Assembly (NCBI GenBank): GCA_030147845.1 | Contig: JASBUN010000064.1 | Span: forward strand, 38,501-102,500 | Length of the DNA: 64,000 nucleotides | Direction of reading: 5' to 3' | From: Gammaproteobacteria bacterium | GTDB lineage: Bacteria; Pseudomonadota; Gammaproteobacteria; JASBUN01 | In this document: in pieces, positions 43,584 to 51,852 of the stretch | Layout: the number at the start of each line of letters is the position of its first letter | Numbering within the stretch: the stretch's first letter is position 1 | The notes under the pieces: model-generated | The model's database searches: none | Told to the model about the DNA's origin: nothing | Seen by the model: only the letters and a program-made list of their open reading frames with translations | Made by a program: the position numbers and the translations under genes

Positions 43584-45860
43584 ATGCTAACAACATTGCG
43601 TCGCATCATTCAGGACGTTACCGCTGCCAGTAGCCTGGACGAGGTGCTCAATCTTGTCGTGCACCACGTCAAGAAGTACATGGCGGTTGAAGTCGTTTCA
43701 GTTTATTTAACCGATTTTGAGCGCAAACAGCATGTGCTGATGGTGACCGAAGGGCTCAAGGCCGAGGCAGTCGGAACCGTACGTTTGGGCTTGGACGAGG
43801 GCTTGGTCGGGTTGGTTGCGCAACGCGCCGAGTTGGTGAATTTAGACGACGCGCAGTTGCATCCGCGCTTCAAGTTTTTCTCCGAGTCAGGCGAAGCCAA
43901 ATATCATTCTTTTCTCGGTGTACCGCTCATCCATCAGCGCAAGGTGCTCGGCGTATTGGTGGTACAGCGCAAACTCAAGAGGCATTTTGCCGAAGATCGC
44001 GTCACCTTCCTGATCACCTTGGCGGCACAATTGGCCGGCGCCATCGCGCACGCACAGGCAAGTGACGGCGATAGCGTTTCGCGTATCCGCCATTCGGCCC
44101 GCGAGCGCTTCGTCGCCGGCGTGCCGGGCGCTCCCGGCGTTGGTATTGGCACGGCCGTAGCGGTGTACGCGAGCGTTGGTTTGTCGACGGTGCCGGACCG
44201 CGAAGTTACCGATGTCGAGGCCGAAATCGCCGCATTTCGGGCCGCCGTGAAATCGGCCACCGACGAGATGCGCGGTATGCGCCGGCGTCTGCAACGCGTG
44301 TTGCCGGTGGAGGAACGGGCCTTATTCGATGCCTACGCATTACTGATCAATAGCGACAGCCTGATGAGCGGCACTATTGAGCGCATTCGCGCCGGCAATT
44401 GGGCCCAGGGCGCGTTACGCGAAGTGATTCAAGGCAACGCACGTCGCTTTGAAGATATGGATGATGACTATCTGCGTGAACGCGCAGACGATATTCGTGA
44501 AGTGGGTCGTCGTATTCTGCTGCATCTGCAAAAGCGCGCCAGCACTGAGCGCGATTATCCGCGCCGCACGATTTTGGTTGGCGAAGAGATTACCGCCACG
44601 CAATTGGCCGAGGTGCCGCATAAGCGTCTGGCGGCGGTGGTTTCGGGGCGAGGTTCGAGTTCATCGCATGTCGCGATATTGGCTCGCGCGATGGGTATTC
44701 CGGCGGTAATGGGGGCAGTGGACGTCTCGCCTGCCAAAGTCGACGGGCGCGAGCTGATTGCTGACGGTTATCAGGGCCGCGTGTATATACAACCGTCGGC
44801 AGTGGTGCGCCGCGAGTACGCGCGCCTGCTGCGCGAAGAGAATCGACTCTCGCAAGAGCTCAAGGAGCTTAAGGATCTGCCGGCGGTCACGCCCGACGGC
44901 GTGCGCATTCCACTGTACGTCAACACCGGCCTGCTGGCCGATATTACTCCGTCGCTGAAGAGTGGCGCCGAGGGCGTCGGTTTGTATCGGACCGAATTTC
45001 CATTCGCGATTCGCGAGAGCTTTCCTGGCGAGGAAGAGCAAAGCGAGATCTATGGCCAGGTGTTGCGCGCGTTCGCTCCGCGGCCGGTGATTTTGCGCAC
45101 GCTGGACGTCGGTGGCGATAAGGCGCTGCCGTATTTTCCTGTCGTCGAAGACAATCCGTTCCTGGGTTGGCGCGGCATCCGGATTACCTTGGATCACCCG
45201 GAGATTTTCATTACGCAAATGCGCGCCATGTTGCGTGCCGCGAGCGGCCTGGATAATCTGCATGTACTGCTGCCGATGGTTAGTGACCTTTCCGAGGTTG
45301 ATGAAGCGATGCGCTTGATTAACCAGGCACTCGGCGAACTGAACGAAGAAGGTGTGCCGGTCACGCGGCCGCGCCTGGGTGTGATGATTGAAGTGCCATC
45401 GGCTGTCTACCAAGCCGAAAGCCTGGCGCGGCGCGTGGATTTCTTTTCGATCGGCACCAATGATCTGACCCAGTATTTGTTGGCGGTCGACCGTAATAAT
45501 GCGCGTGTGGCCAAGTTGTTCAATAGTCTGCATCCGTCCGTATTACACGCGCTGGTGCAGGTGATCGATGCCGGGCACAAATACGGTAAAACGGTTAGTG
45601 TCTGCGGCGATCTGGGTGGTGATCCAGCCGGCGCCATACTACTGCTGGGCATGGGTATCGACAGTCTCAGTATGACAGTTGCCAGCCTGCCGCGTGTGAA
45701 GTGGGTGCTGCGAACATTTACACGCCGTCGCGCGCGTGCATTGGCGCAAAAGGCGTTGGAAATGGAAGACTCCGTTTCCATTCGCGCTATGCTCAACAAC
45801 GCGCTGGAACAAGCAGGTCTCGGTAGTTTGGTTTGGACCGGCCGCCGCGGCGAGGAGTAA
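43584..45860 (+). CDS. ptsP: Enzyme I of the nitrogen PTS (EINtr) with GAF domain
   Basis: PtsP takes phosphate from phosphoenolpyruvate and passes it to NPr. The 758-residue enzyme has an N-terminal GAF domain (about 1-160, ASSLDEVLNLVVHHVKKYM), then the EI N-terminal domain (GVGIGTAVAVYAS; phospho-His in GRGSSSSHVAILARAMGIPAVMG) and the PEP-binding barrel (GLYRTEFPFAIRES, RPRLGVMIEVPSAVYQ, FSIGTNDLTQYLLAVDRNNARV, SVCGDLGGDPAGA). The pairing with rppH is the usual one. The gene ends 3 bases before the convergent PepSY gene. Confidence 0.97.
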   Translation: MLTTLRRIIQDVTAASSLDEVLNLVVHHVKKYMAVEVVSVYLTDFERKQHVLMVTEGLKAEAVGTVRLGLDEGLVGLVAQRAELVNLDDAQLHPRFKFFSESGEAKYHSFLGVPLIHQRKVLGVLVVQRKLKRHFAEDRVTFLITLAAQLAGAIAHAQASDGDSVSRIRHSARERFVAGVPGAPGVGIGTAVAVYASVGLSTVPDREVTDVEAEIAAFRAAVKSATDEMRGMRRRLQRVLPVEERALFDAYALLINSDSLMSGTIERIRAGNWAQGALREVIQGNARRFEDMDDDYLRERADDIREVGRRILLHLQKRASTERDYPRRTILVGEEITATQLAEVPHKRLAAVVSGRGSSSSHVAILARAMGIPAVMGAVDVSPAKVDGRELIADGYQGRVYIQPSAVVRREYARLLREENRLSQELKELKDLPAVTPDGVRIPLYVNTGLLADITPSLKSGAEGVGLYRTEFPFAIRESFPGEEEQSEIYGQVLRAFAPRPVILRTLDVGGDKALPYFPVVEDNPFLGWRGIRITLDHPEIFITQMRAMLRAASGLDNLHVLLPMVSDLSEVDEAMRLINQALGELNEEGVPVTRPRLGVMIEVPSAVYQAESLARRVDFFSIGTNDLTQYLLAVDRNNARVAKLFNSLHPSVLHALVQVIDAGHKYGKTVSVCGDLGGDPAGAILLLGMGIDSLSMTVASLPRVKWVLRTFTRRRARALAQKALEMEDSVSIRAMLNNALEQAGLGSLVWTGRRGEE

Positions 45861-45863
45861 TGC

Positions 45864-46652
45864 TTAACTTGGCCGGCGTAGCCGTCGGTGACTACGCTGT
45901 TTCATACGGTTGCGCAGCCACAACCAACAACCGCTAGCGGCCAGAAACAGCAATAGTAAGGCTGCGCCGTCCATGACGTAGACGCCCCAGTGGCCCAGAA
46001 TGCGGCCGCTATGGATATCGAGCAAGACGCGTTCGAGTGGCAGCCCGTCTCCGCGAAAGCTGCGTAGTAGCCGGCTGCGCAATGCCGCGGGCGGCGCACT
46101 TGGCTGCGACCACAGTATTTCAACGCCGGGGCGTGCCTGCCAACTCGTCAGTGACTCGTCGCCGATCAGAATCTCGTGGGCCGTTTGCATGGCAATTGCG
46201 CCATCGGCGGTTGTGCCGATACGTGCGATGCCGCGCGGTACGCCTTCGACCGCTCCGAGCCGTTCGATCAGTCGACCGTCGTCGGTGAGCAAGCGTATGC
46301 CGTTGGTGGTGGCGACCGCGAATCCCTGCGGCAAGCGCACTATTCCGACCAAATTTGCGCCATCCGCCGGCAACGCCGAGGCATCGAAATAGAGGCGATC
46401 GCCGACACGTGTTACATAGTGGCCTGCGCATGCGTAGCTGACGAACTCTTGCGGTGGCTGAATTCCGTACCAGTTGAGCAGCGCCGACGATTGGACGTGG
46501 CGCTGGCTGAGTTGCAATGCGTCACCGTGGTTGAGCGCTATCCCGGTGAGCGCCAATATGACCACGAACAGCGCAGCGCACAGCCCGATGATACGATGCC
46601 AAACATACAGGGAGTGCAGTTTCCGGCGCTGCTTGCGGCTTGGGTGAGTCAT
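45864..46652 (-). CDS. PepSY-associated membrane protein
   Basis: The 262-residue protein has an N-terminal helix (YVWHRIIGLCAALFVVILALTGIALNHGD), a periplasmic central region and a C-terminal helix (VYVMDGAALLLLFLAASGCWLWLRN). This is the PepSY-TM layout, with conserved HRIIG and GIALNH histidines that may bind haem. Such proteins often sit next to flavinylated proteins in extracytosolic electron transfer or ferric reduction. It overlaps the FMN-binding gene by ATGA, so the two are translationally coupled. Confidence 0.82.
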   Translation of the reverse strand: MTHPSRKQRRKLHSLYVWHRIIGLCAALFVVILALTGIALNHGDALQLSQRHVQSSALLNWYGIQPPQEFVSYACAGHYVTRVGDRLYFDASALPADGANLVGIVRLPQGFAVATTNGIRLLTDDGRLIERLGAVEGVPRGIARIGTTADGAIAMQTAHEILIGDESLTSWQARPGVEILWSQPSAPPAALRSRLLRSFRGDGLPLERVLLDIHSGRILGHWGVYVMDGAALLLLFLAASGCWLWLRNRMKQRSHRRLRRPS

Positions 46653-47170
46653 GGCTTGGCCAACGTCTGCTGATCGAAATACAACGCCAGGCGTGCCAGT
46701 TTCTTGATCGCACGCACCGACAGCGTTGCACCCGATATGCCGTCGATGCTGCGATTCAGCGCCAGTTTGGCGTCAAGGCGGGCGCCGCGGAACTGGTCGG
46801 TAAAAAACGGATAACGCACTTCCCAGCCGCGACTTTCCCGGTAGATGAGAACCTTGATGCGTTGTATGCGACCGCGGTTGACGACGATGCCGGTGGTGAT
46901 TGGCTGTTCCTTGCCGATTTCCTGCAGAATCCAGGCGCTGGTTTCGCCGGCGCGCCAGTAGCGAACGCGCAGCGCACTCAGCTCGTGGCCGAGAATTTTG
47001 TCAATAACGGCCTGTTCTTTGCTGGTAATCCACAGCAGGCGAGCGGGCGGTGCGGTCCCGCCGAATGTTTCCAGGAGAAATGCGCGCGGCTCCTGATAGA
47101 CGGCGGCCGCGGCCGACCATGAGCACATCAGCGCGCCGAGGATGAACAGACAACGAATACCGTACGGCAT
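46649..47170 (-). CDS. Exported FMN-binding domain protein
   Basis: The 173-residue product has a signal peptide (RCLFILGALMCSWSAAAA) and an FMN-binding domain. The covalent flavinylation-type motif is DGISGATLSV, where the Thr would carry FMN; ITTGIVVNRGRIQRIKVLIYRESRGWEV precedes it. An ApbE transferase would be needed and is not in this window. It is coupled to the PepSY gene and lies downstream of the porin, with an intrinsic terminator between them, so read-through or a second promoter must supply its transcript. Confidence 0.88.
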   Translation of the reverse strand: MPYGIRCLFILGALMCSWSAAAAVYQEPRAFLLETFGGTAPPARLLWITSKEQAVIDKILGHELSALRVRYWRAGETSAWILQEIGKEQPITTGIVVNRGRIQRIKVLIYRESRGWEVRYPFFTDQFRGARLDAKLALNRSIDGISGATLSVRAIKKLARLALYFDQQTLAKP

Positions 47171-47184
47171 GACACGGCCTTCAT

Positions 47185-47212
47185 AGAAAAAGGGGCGGCG
47201 CTAAGCCGCCCC
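47185..47212 (-). terminator. Rho-independent terminator between porin and FMN-binding genes
   Basis: On the minus strand GGGGCGGC/GCCGCCCC form a perfect 8-bp stem with a short TTAGC loop, followed by TTTTTCT. It lies 16 bases after the porin stop. Confidence 0.88.
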
Positions 47213-47227
47213 GGACTAGGTTAGTGT

Positions 47228-48445
47228 TTAGAACTGATAGCCGATACCCAAGTTGAAGCCGTCGTCATTGGCGGCCCCGCTCTGGTTTTGAACGTCGAAT
47301 TTGAGCACGACATCCTCATGCGGCCAATAGTTCACGCCGGCGTTCCACTGCGCGGTGCGGGTGTTGGTGCTATTGACTGAGCCAGCCCGATTGTCCCAGC
47401 GACTATAACGCGTGAACAGTCCTACCTTCGGATGAATTTTGTAGGACGGTTCGACGTACCAACCGGTTTGCCGGTCCGCGCCGGTTGCGGCCGGTCCCGA
47501 CCCGCCGATATCCCAGGTCGCGTAGAGCGCACGCAGACCAAAAGGCCCACGTTGGTATACTGCGTGGCCTTCAAACAATGTCGCGGCACCGATATTGGGG
47601 TCGAGGCTCTGGCCGACATTGCTTTGGTGCAGCACGGTGGCGGCCAGTTCGAGTCCGGCTATGCCGGTGTAGCGCAGCCGTCCGGTAACGGCGAGGTCGT
47701 TGGCGTTGGCCTCGGCGACGTTTTGCCGCCCGCTACGTACCGCGTACTTGGGACCGGAAATTTTAAGGCCCGATGTCAGCGCGACGTCATAACTCAGGCC
47801 GTGGTTGCCGAGCAGGCCGGACAGCGCCGCACCGCCTTCCCACCAGGTGGTCGGGATAATGTATTGCTCTACCGGATTGCGTTCGACGCCGTAAAAAGTT
47901 GTCGGTTCGTGGGTTTCGTTGAGAATACCCACCGGCATTAGCAATAGGCCGCCCTTGACGCGGTGGCGGTCGTTGAGGTCGAATTCGATATAAGCTTGCT
48001 CCAATTCGACTGCGCCTGGATCAGCAGCGTCATTGCTGGCGGCTACGTGCTCGACTTCGAGTTCCGATTGAAAGCGTATACGGTCGTTGAATTGGTGACC
48101 GAAGAACAAAACGAAGCGGTGGAAATCCATTTCTTTCTTGCTGTCCAGATTGTTGTAGTGAAGTTCACCGTAGCCACCGACTTTAGTACGGGACGCCGCA
48201 CTGGCGGTCGAACTCGCCGGCGTCTGCGTGGCGACCTTCTCGACGCGTTCGCCGGTGGCGTTCAGGCGCTCTTCCAAAGTTTGATTCTGGGCCTTCAAAC
48301 GCTGAATTTCGGCCTGCTGTGTCTGCAGCAGTTGCCACATTTGCTGTAGGTCGGGTTGATCCGCCGCGCCGACCGGTGCGGAAGCGGCCAATATGGCGAG
48401 CGCCACGGCGCGCCGCAGGCCGCGGTTAAGTGGTTTGTTTCGCAT
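47228..48445 (-). CDS. Outer-membrane porin (OprO/OprP-like)
   Basis: From the ATG at 48445 (after AGGGGAA) the product has 405 residues. It has a signal peptide (RRAVALAILAASAPVGAAD), a coiled coil (about 30-70, MWQLLQTQQAEIQRLKAQNQTLEERL), then a beta-rich barrel ending in aromatic FNLGIGYQF. The KVGGYGELHYNNLDSKKEMDFHRFVLFFGHQFND region is typical of the phosphate-selective porin superfamily, although specificity is not shown by sequence. A Fur-like operator over its promoter hints at iron control rather than phosphate. Confidence 0.85.
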   Translation of the reverse strand: MRNKPLNRGLRRAVALAILAASAPVGAADQPDLQQMWQLLQTQQAEIQRLKAQNQTLEERLNATGERVEKVATQTPASSTASAASRTKVGGYGELHYNNLDSKKEMDFHRFVLFFGHQFNDRIRFQSELEVEHVAASNDAADPGAVELEQAYIEFDLNDRHRVKGGLLLMPVGILNETHEPTTFYGVERNPVEQYIIPTTWWEGGAALSGLLGNHGLSYDVALTSGLKISGPKYAVRSGRQNVAEANANDLAVTGRLRYTGIAGLELAATVLHQSNVGQSLDPNIGAATLFEGHAVYQRGPFGLRALYATWDIGGSGPAATGADRQTGWYVEPSYKIHPKVGLFTRYSRWDNRAGSVNSTNTRTAQWNAGVNYWPHEDVVLKFDVQNQSGAANDDGFNLGIGYQF

Positions 48446-48513
48446 GTATGTTCCCCTCGTTTCAATGTGCCCAAATGCGTCTGTGCGTGCTCGCACGACA
48501 TCGTGGTGGGCTG

Positions 48514-48550
48514 ATTATACGAGAATAGATAACGAATGCAAATGATTCGT
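48514..48550 (-). promoter_or_regulatory. Porin promoter overlapped by Fur-like operator
   Basis: On the minus strand, TTGCAT (48541-48536) and TATAAT (48519-48514) are 16 bases apart, a strong sigma-70 promoter. The dyad ACGAAT-N7-ATTCGT (48532-48550), within GATAACGAATGCAAATGATTCGTATTT, overlaps the -35 box and resembles Fur operators. The region is also upstream of the divergent Fe-S carrier gene, so both could respond to iron. Confidence 0.6.
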
Positions 48551-48726
48551 ATTTAGATTATATAATAATATCCGGCACCGCCATGATGGTCGATTATCGG
48601 TCTATAACATTGAATTATGGGAAGGAATTTTCGGCGTGCGCGGATGACCCGCGCGTTCGTCGGTGCTAGACTGGGTAAAAGTCAAAGCCGGCACGCGCTC
48701 GTGTCGGTGTACTCAGGAGACCATTC

Positions 48727-49131
48727 ATGCAACAGACTCAAGCACAGCAAGGCGCACCGACCTTCAATCCCATGCTCTCCGGCGGCGAAGTCCGTTTAAC
48801 GTCGTCGGCCGAGGCAAAGATGATGGAGTTGTTCACCGACACCGATGACGACATCGAGGCCATTCGCGTCTATGTCAGCGGCGGTGGCTGCGGTGGTATG
48901 AACTACGGCATGACGTTTACCGACGCGCGTACACCGTACGATTGCGTGGTCGAGGCCAATGGCTTCAAAATTTATGTCGATAGCGTGGCGTTGGCCTACC
49001 TCAAGGGTGTTGAGATCGACTACGTCGAACGGCCCACGGGTTCCAGTTTCGTCTTCAATAATGTTTTCTCCGCCACCGGCGGCAGCGGTACCTGTGGCGC
49101 ATGCGGAGCGGCCGGCGGCGGCTGCGCCTGA
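48727..49131 (+). CDS. Atypical A-type iron-sulfur carrier (HesB/IscA family)
   Basis: The 134-residue protein has the A-type carrier fold ([64 protein letters not shown]). Cys55 is the first cluster cysteine. The end is unusual: where family members have C-x-C near the terminus, this one reads GTCGACGAAGGGCA, with Cys123, Cys126 and Cys133. The N-terminus has a Gln-rich extension. A second, canonical ErpA is encoded at 55969. It is followed 5 bases later by an ATP-grasp ligase gene. Confidence 0.85.
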   Translation: MQQTQAQQGAPTFNPMLSGGEVRLTSSAEAKMMELFTDTDDDIEAIRVYVSGGGCGGMNYGMTFTDARTPYDCVVEANGFKIYVDSVALAYLKGVEIDYVERPTGSSFVFNNVFSATGGSGTCGACGAAGGGCA

Positions 49132-49136
49132 GCCGG

Positions 49137-50414
49137 ATGAACGATGATCAGGGGCACACGCCCTGTGTGCTCCTGATCAGCCCGCCGAGTAGTTACCGCG
49201 TCGCACCTTACATCGAGGCGGCCAAACAACTGGGTATCGAAGCGATAGTCGTATCGCAGGGCGAGCACTCGCTGGTCGGCGCCATCGCCGGCGGTATCCA
49301 CGTCGATTTACGCCAGCCCGAAAAGGCAGCCGATATAGTGCTTGCTGCTGTCGGCGAGCGCGCAGTGCGTGGCGTGGTCGGCACCGACGATTTCACCGTT
49401 GGTATCGCTGCGCATATTGCCGCGCAACTTGGTTTCGCACACAACTCGCCCGCCTCCGCCTTGTTGTCGCGGCGTAAGGATCTTGCCCGCCAGTGTTTAC
49501 AAAAGGCGGGTGCGCCGGTGCCGCACCACTGGCGCATCGATCTGCGGACAGCGGATTTTGCGCCGGCGCTGGCGGCGGTCGGCTTCCCTTGCGTGGTGAA
49601 ACCGCTGGCGCTGTCGGGTAGCCGCGGTGTGATTCGCGCCAATGATGCCGAACAGTTGCGCGCTGCTTGTGCCCGTGTGGCGGCGATCATCGCCGACGAC
49701 AACACATTGACTGCGGACGAGCGCCGTTATGTTCTCGTGGAGCAATTTATCGATGGCCCCGAGGTGGCGCTGGAAGGCATGCTGCATCGTGGACGTCTGC
49801 AGACATTGGCGGTGTTTGATAAGCCCGATGAGCTAAACGGGCCGTTTTTCGAAGAAACATACTACGTCACGCCGTCGCGTTTGCCGGCGCCCGTGCTGCA
49901 ACAAATCGAACGTGCGGTCGCTGATGCCTGCGGCGCCTACGGCCTGCGTGAGGGCCCGGTGCATGCCGAGCTGCGCGTAAACGATGGGCGTGCCTGGATC
50001 ATGGAAGTGGCCGCGCGCACCATCGGTGGCCAATGCGCCCGCCTGCTGCGTTTTGGAACCGGCCACAGTCTCGAGCAGTTGGTGTTGGCGCAGGCGATTG
50101 GCGCACCGCTAGCGGCGGTAAGCGACACCGAAGCTGCAGGCGTGCTAATGTTGCCGACGCCGCGTGCCGGTTTGCTGCGGCGCGTGGAAGGGGTGCTGCA
50201 AGCGAAATCGGTGCGCTACATCGAAGACGTAGAGATCAGTGTGCGCGAAGGTTACGAGTTGGTGCCGTTGCCGGAAGGCGCCAGCTACCTCGGTTTTATT
50301 TTCGCCCGCGCGCCAAGCGCGGCCCAAGCGGAGCAGGCCTTGCGTGATGCGCACGCCTGCCTGAAGGTGGTCACTGCGCCCGTATTCGGGCGCAACCGCG
50401 TGGACGTTGCCTGA
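49137..50414 (+). CDS. ATP-grasp ligase with L-amino-acid-ligase type C-terminus
   Basis: From the ATG at 49137 there are 425 residues. The N-terminal part is Rossmann-like (VLLISPPSSYRVAPYIEAAKQLGIEAIVVSQG, VRGVVGTDDFTVGIAA). ATP-grasp motifs follow: LARQCLQKAGAPVPHHW, FPCVVKPLALSGSRGVI and WIMEVAARTIGGQCARLLRFGTGHSLEQLVL. The C-terminal region (GVLMLPTPRAGLLRRVEGV, GASYLGFIFARAPS) matches the carboxylase/dipeptide-ligase type ending. It probably joins an amino acid to a carboxylate, substrate unknown. Tight coupling to an Fe-S carrier gene is unusual. Confidence 0.83.
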   Translation: MNDDQGHTPCVLLISPPSSYRVAPYIEAAKQLGIEAIVVSQGEHSLVGAIAGGIHVDLRQPEKAADIVLAAVGERAVRGVVGTDDFTVGIAAHIAAQLGFAHNSPASALLSRRKDLARQCLQKAGAPVPHHWRIDLRTADFAPALAAVGFPCVVKPLALSGSRGVIRANDAEQLRAACARVAAIIADDNTLTADERRYVLVEQFIDGPEVALEGMLHRGRLQTLAVFDKPDELNGPFFEETYYVTPSRLPAPVLQQIERAVADACGAYGLREGPVHAELRVNDGRAWIMEVAARTIGGQCARLLRFGTGHSLEQLVLAQAIGAPLAAVSDTEAAGVLMLPTPRAGLLRRVEGVLQAKSVRYIEDVEISVREGYELVPLPEGASYLGFIFARAPSAAQAEQALRDAHACLKVVTAPVFGRNRVDVA

Positions 50415-50429
50415 CGTCCGGCACTGCGC

Positions 50430-50711
50430 TTATTTTTTCGCGCGCGGCGGACGGAAACCGCCGTCGCCACTGAATTGGCCTTCCTGAAAGAAGAAACCGC
50501 GCATATGCGCTTCGATGATTTCCAGGGTCTTAGGGTCGGCGGTGTTGAGGCCGTTCTCATTGACGACCATGGTCAGATGTTCCAGCCATTTTTTCCAGCC
50601 TTCGTCTGAGACATTTTCGTAGATGCGTTGCCCCAGTTCACCTGGATGCGTGGGCGCATCCAGTCCGGGTGCCTCGCGCTTGAGAACTACGCATTGAACC
50701 ATTCGGGCCAT
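50430..50711 (-). CDS. yggX: Probable Fe(2+)-trafficking protein YggX
   Basis: The 93-residue protein matches YggX: MVQCVVLKREAPGLDAPTHPGELGQRIYENVSDEGWKKWLEHLTMVVNENGLN, and EIIEAHMRGFFFQEG. YggX protects Fe-S proteins from oxidative damage and may move ferrous iron. A GAGGAAA ribosome site precedes the ATG at 50711. Its usual partner mutY is not adjacent here; it sits downstream of hemJ on the same strand, 76 bases away. Confidence 0.95.
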   Translation of the reverse strand: MARMVQCVVLKREAPGLDAPTHPGELGQRIYENVSDEGWKKWLEHLTMVVNENGLNTADPKTLEIIEAHMRGFFFQEGQFSGDGGFRPPRAKK

Positions 50712-50787
50712 GAAATTTTCCTCGATCGGGCTAACTTGCTAAGTTGCGATTCTAACACCGCTATCGGTTGCGATGAGCAGATTCGAT

Positions 50788-51198
50788 TCAAAATGGTTTG
50801 ACCACTACCAAGATAACGATGGCAGTCAGTATCAACACCGGAATTTCGTTGAGCCAACGGTAGTAGGTGTGGCTGTGCCGATTTCGATCGTGGCGAAAGT
50901 CACCTAACAGCTTGCCGCAGTAAACATGATATAGGATCAGGACGACGACCAGGGCAAGTTTCGCGTGCAGCCAGCCGCCGCTAAAACCGTAACCCAACCA
51001 TAGCCAAATTCCAAATAGCAATGCCAGTATCGCCAGTGGCGTCATGAAACGGAACAGTTTGTATTCCATTAATTTCAGGCGCGCGATTTCCGCCTCGTTG
51101 GTGGCCATGGCATGATTGACGAACAAGCGCGGCAGGTAAAACAGGCCGGCGAACCAGGATACGACAAAGATAATGTGGAACGCTTTTATCCAGAGCAT
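50788..51198 (-). CDS. hemJ: Protoporphyrinogen oxidase HemJ
   Basis: The 136-residue inner-membrane protein has four hydrophobic helices and the HemJ signature LWIKAFHIIFVVSWFAGLFYLPRLFVNHA, with the conserved His8 and Arg, plus WLHAKLALVVVLILYHVYCGKLL and YYRWLNEIPVLILTAIVILV. HemJ oxidises protoporphyrinogen IX in haem synthesis. The gene lies close to tlpA-like and yggX genes on the same strand. Proteobacteria often keep hemJ near argC, which is also nearby here. Confidence 0.93.
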   Translation of the reverse strand: MLWIKAFHIIFVVSWFAGLFYLPRLFVNHAMATNEAEIARLKLMEYKLFRFMTPLAILALLFGIWLWLGYGFSGGWLHAKLALVVVLILYHVYCGKLLGDFRHDRNRHSHTYYRWLNEIPVLILTAIVILVVVKPF

Positions 51199-51244
51199 TT
51201 AAGGTTTTCGCCGGTTATTGCCGCCTATGTTGCCGGCGTCCGCT

Positions 51245-51760
51245 TCACATCGGCGCCGGTGCCAGCATACGCTCGATACGCGGGCGTAATTTCGACATCT
51301 GAATCATGCCGGTAATGTGCTGCACGATACGCCCGTGCGGATCGATCAGGTAAGACGTCGGTGTCACCATCGGATGCATGCCGAACGCACGTATAATGTG
51401 CTGATCGACATCGTTGACCACCGGATAGGCGATGTCGCGGCGCTTCATCATGCGCATGACGCGCATGGGTGGATCGTAATACATGCTGACGCCGATGATT
51501 TTCAAACCCTTGGGGCCGAGTTCGTTGTACAGCGCCTTCAAGTGCGGGATCTCCTCCACGCAACTCGGGCAGGTGGTGGCCCAGAAGTTCACCAACACCG
51601 GGTGCCCACGCCATTCGGACAGGCGCAGGTGCTGATTAGTGGTCGTTACCATGCGCACGTCCGGCGCCCGCTGAACACCGTCCGGCGCAAACCAAAAGTA
51701 GGCCAGCAGGCCGATAACGGCCAGAACGACGACCGAGAGAATGGCGTCTGTGCGTTTCAT
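51245..51760 (-). CDS. TlpA-like thioredoxin-fold protein, membrane anchored
   Basis: The 171-residue protein has an N-terminal membrane anchor (AILSVVVLAVIGLLAYFWFAP) and a periplasmic thioredoxin fold with redox-active NFWATTCPSCVEEIPHLK (CPSC) and the cis-Pro loop near MVTPTSYLIDPHG. It is in the TlpA/ResA group, which reduces disulfides, often for cytochrome c maturation. Its client is not known. It precedes hemJ in the direction of transcription with a gap of 46 bases. Confidence 0.9.
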   Translation of the reverse strand: MKRTDAILSVVVLAVIGLLAYFWFAPDGVQRAPDVRMVTTTNQHLRLSEWRGHPVLVNFWATTCPSCVEEIPHLKALYNELGPKGLKIIGVSMYYDPPMRVMRMMKRRDIAYPVVNDVDQHIIRAFGMHPMVTPTSYLIDPHGRIVQHITGMIQMSKLRPRIERMLAPAPM

Positions 51761-51852
51761 GTCAGCGTTCGGTTTTGCCGTGACGACGGTCTAGGGACGC
51801 GGTGCGAGTCGATGCTAGCGCAGATCACTCGGTGCGTATAGCGAGCGCATGA

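Noticed and set aside
44661-45533. 290-codon minus-strand ORF inside ptsP
   Set aside because: It lies wholly within the PEP-binding domain of ptsP and shows no independent signature.
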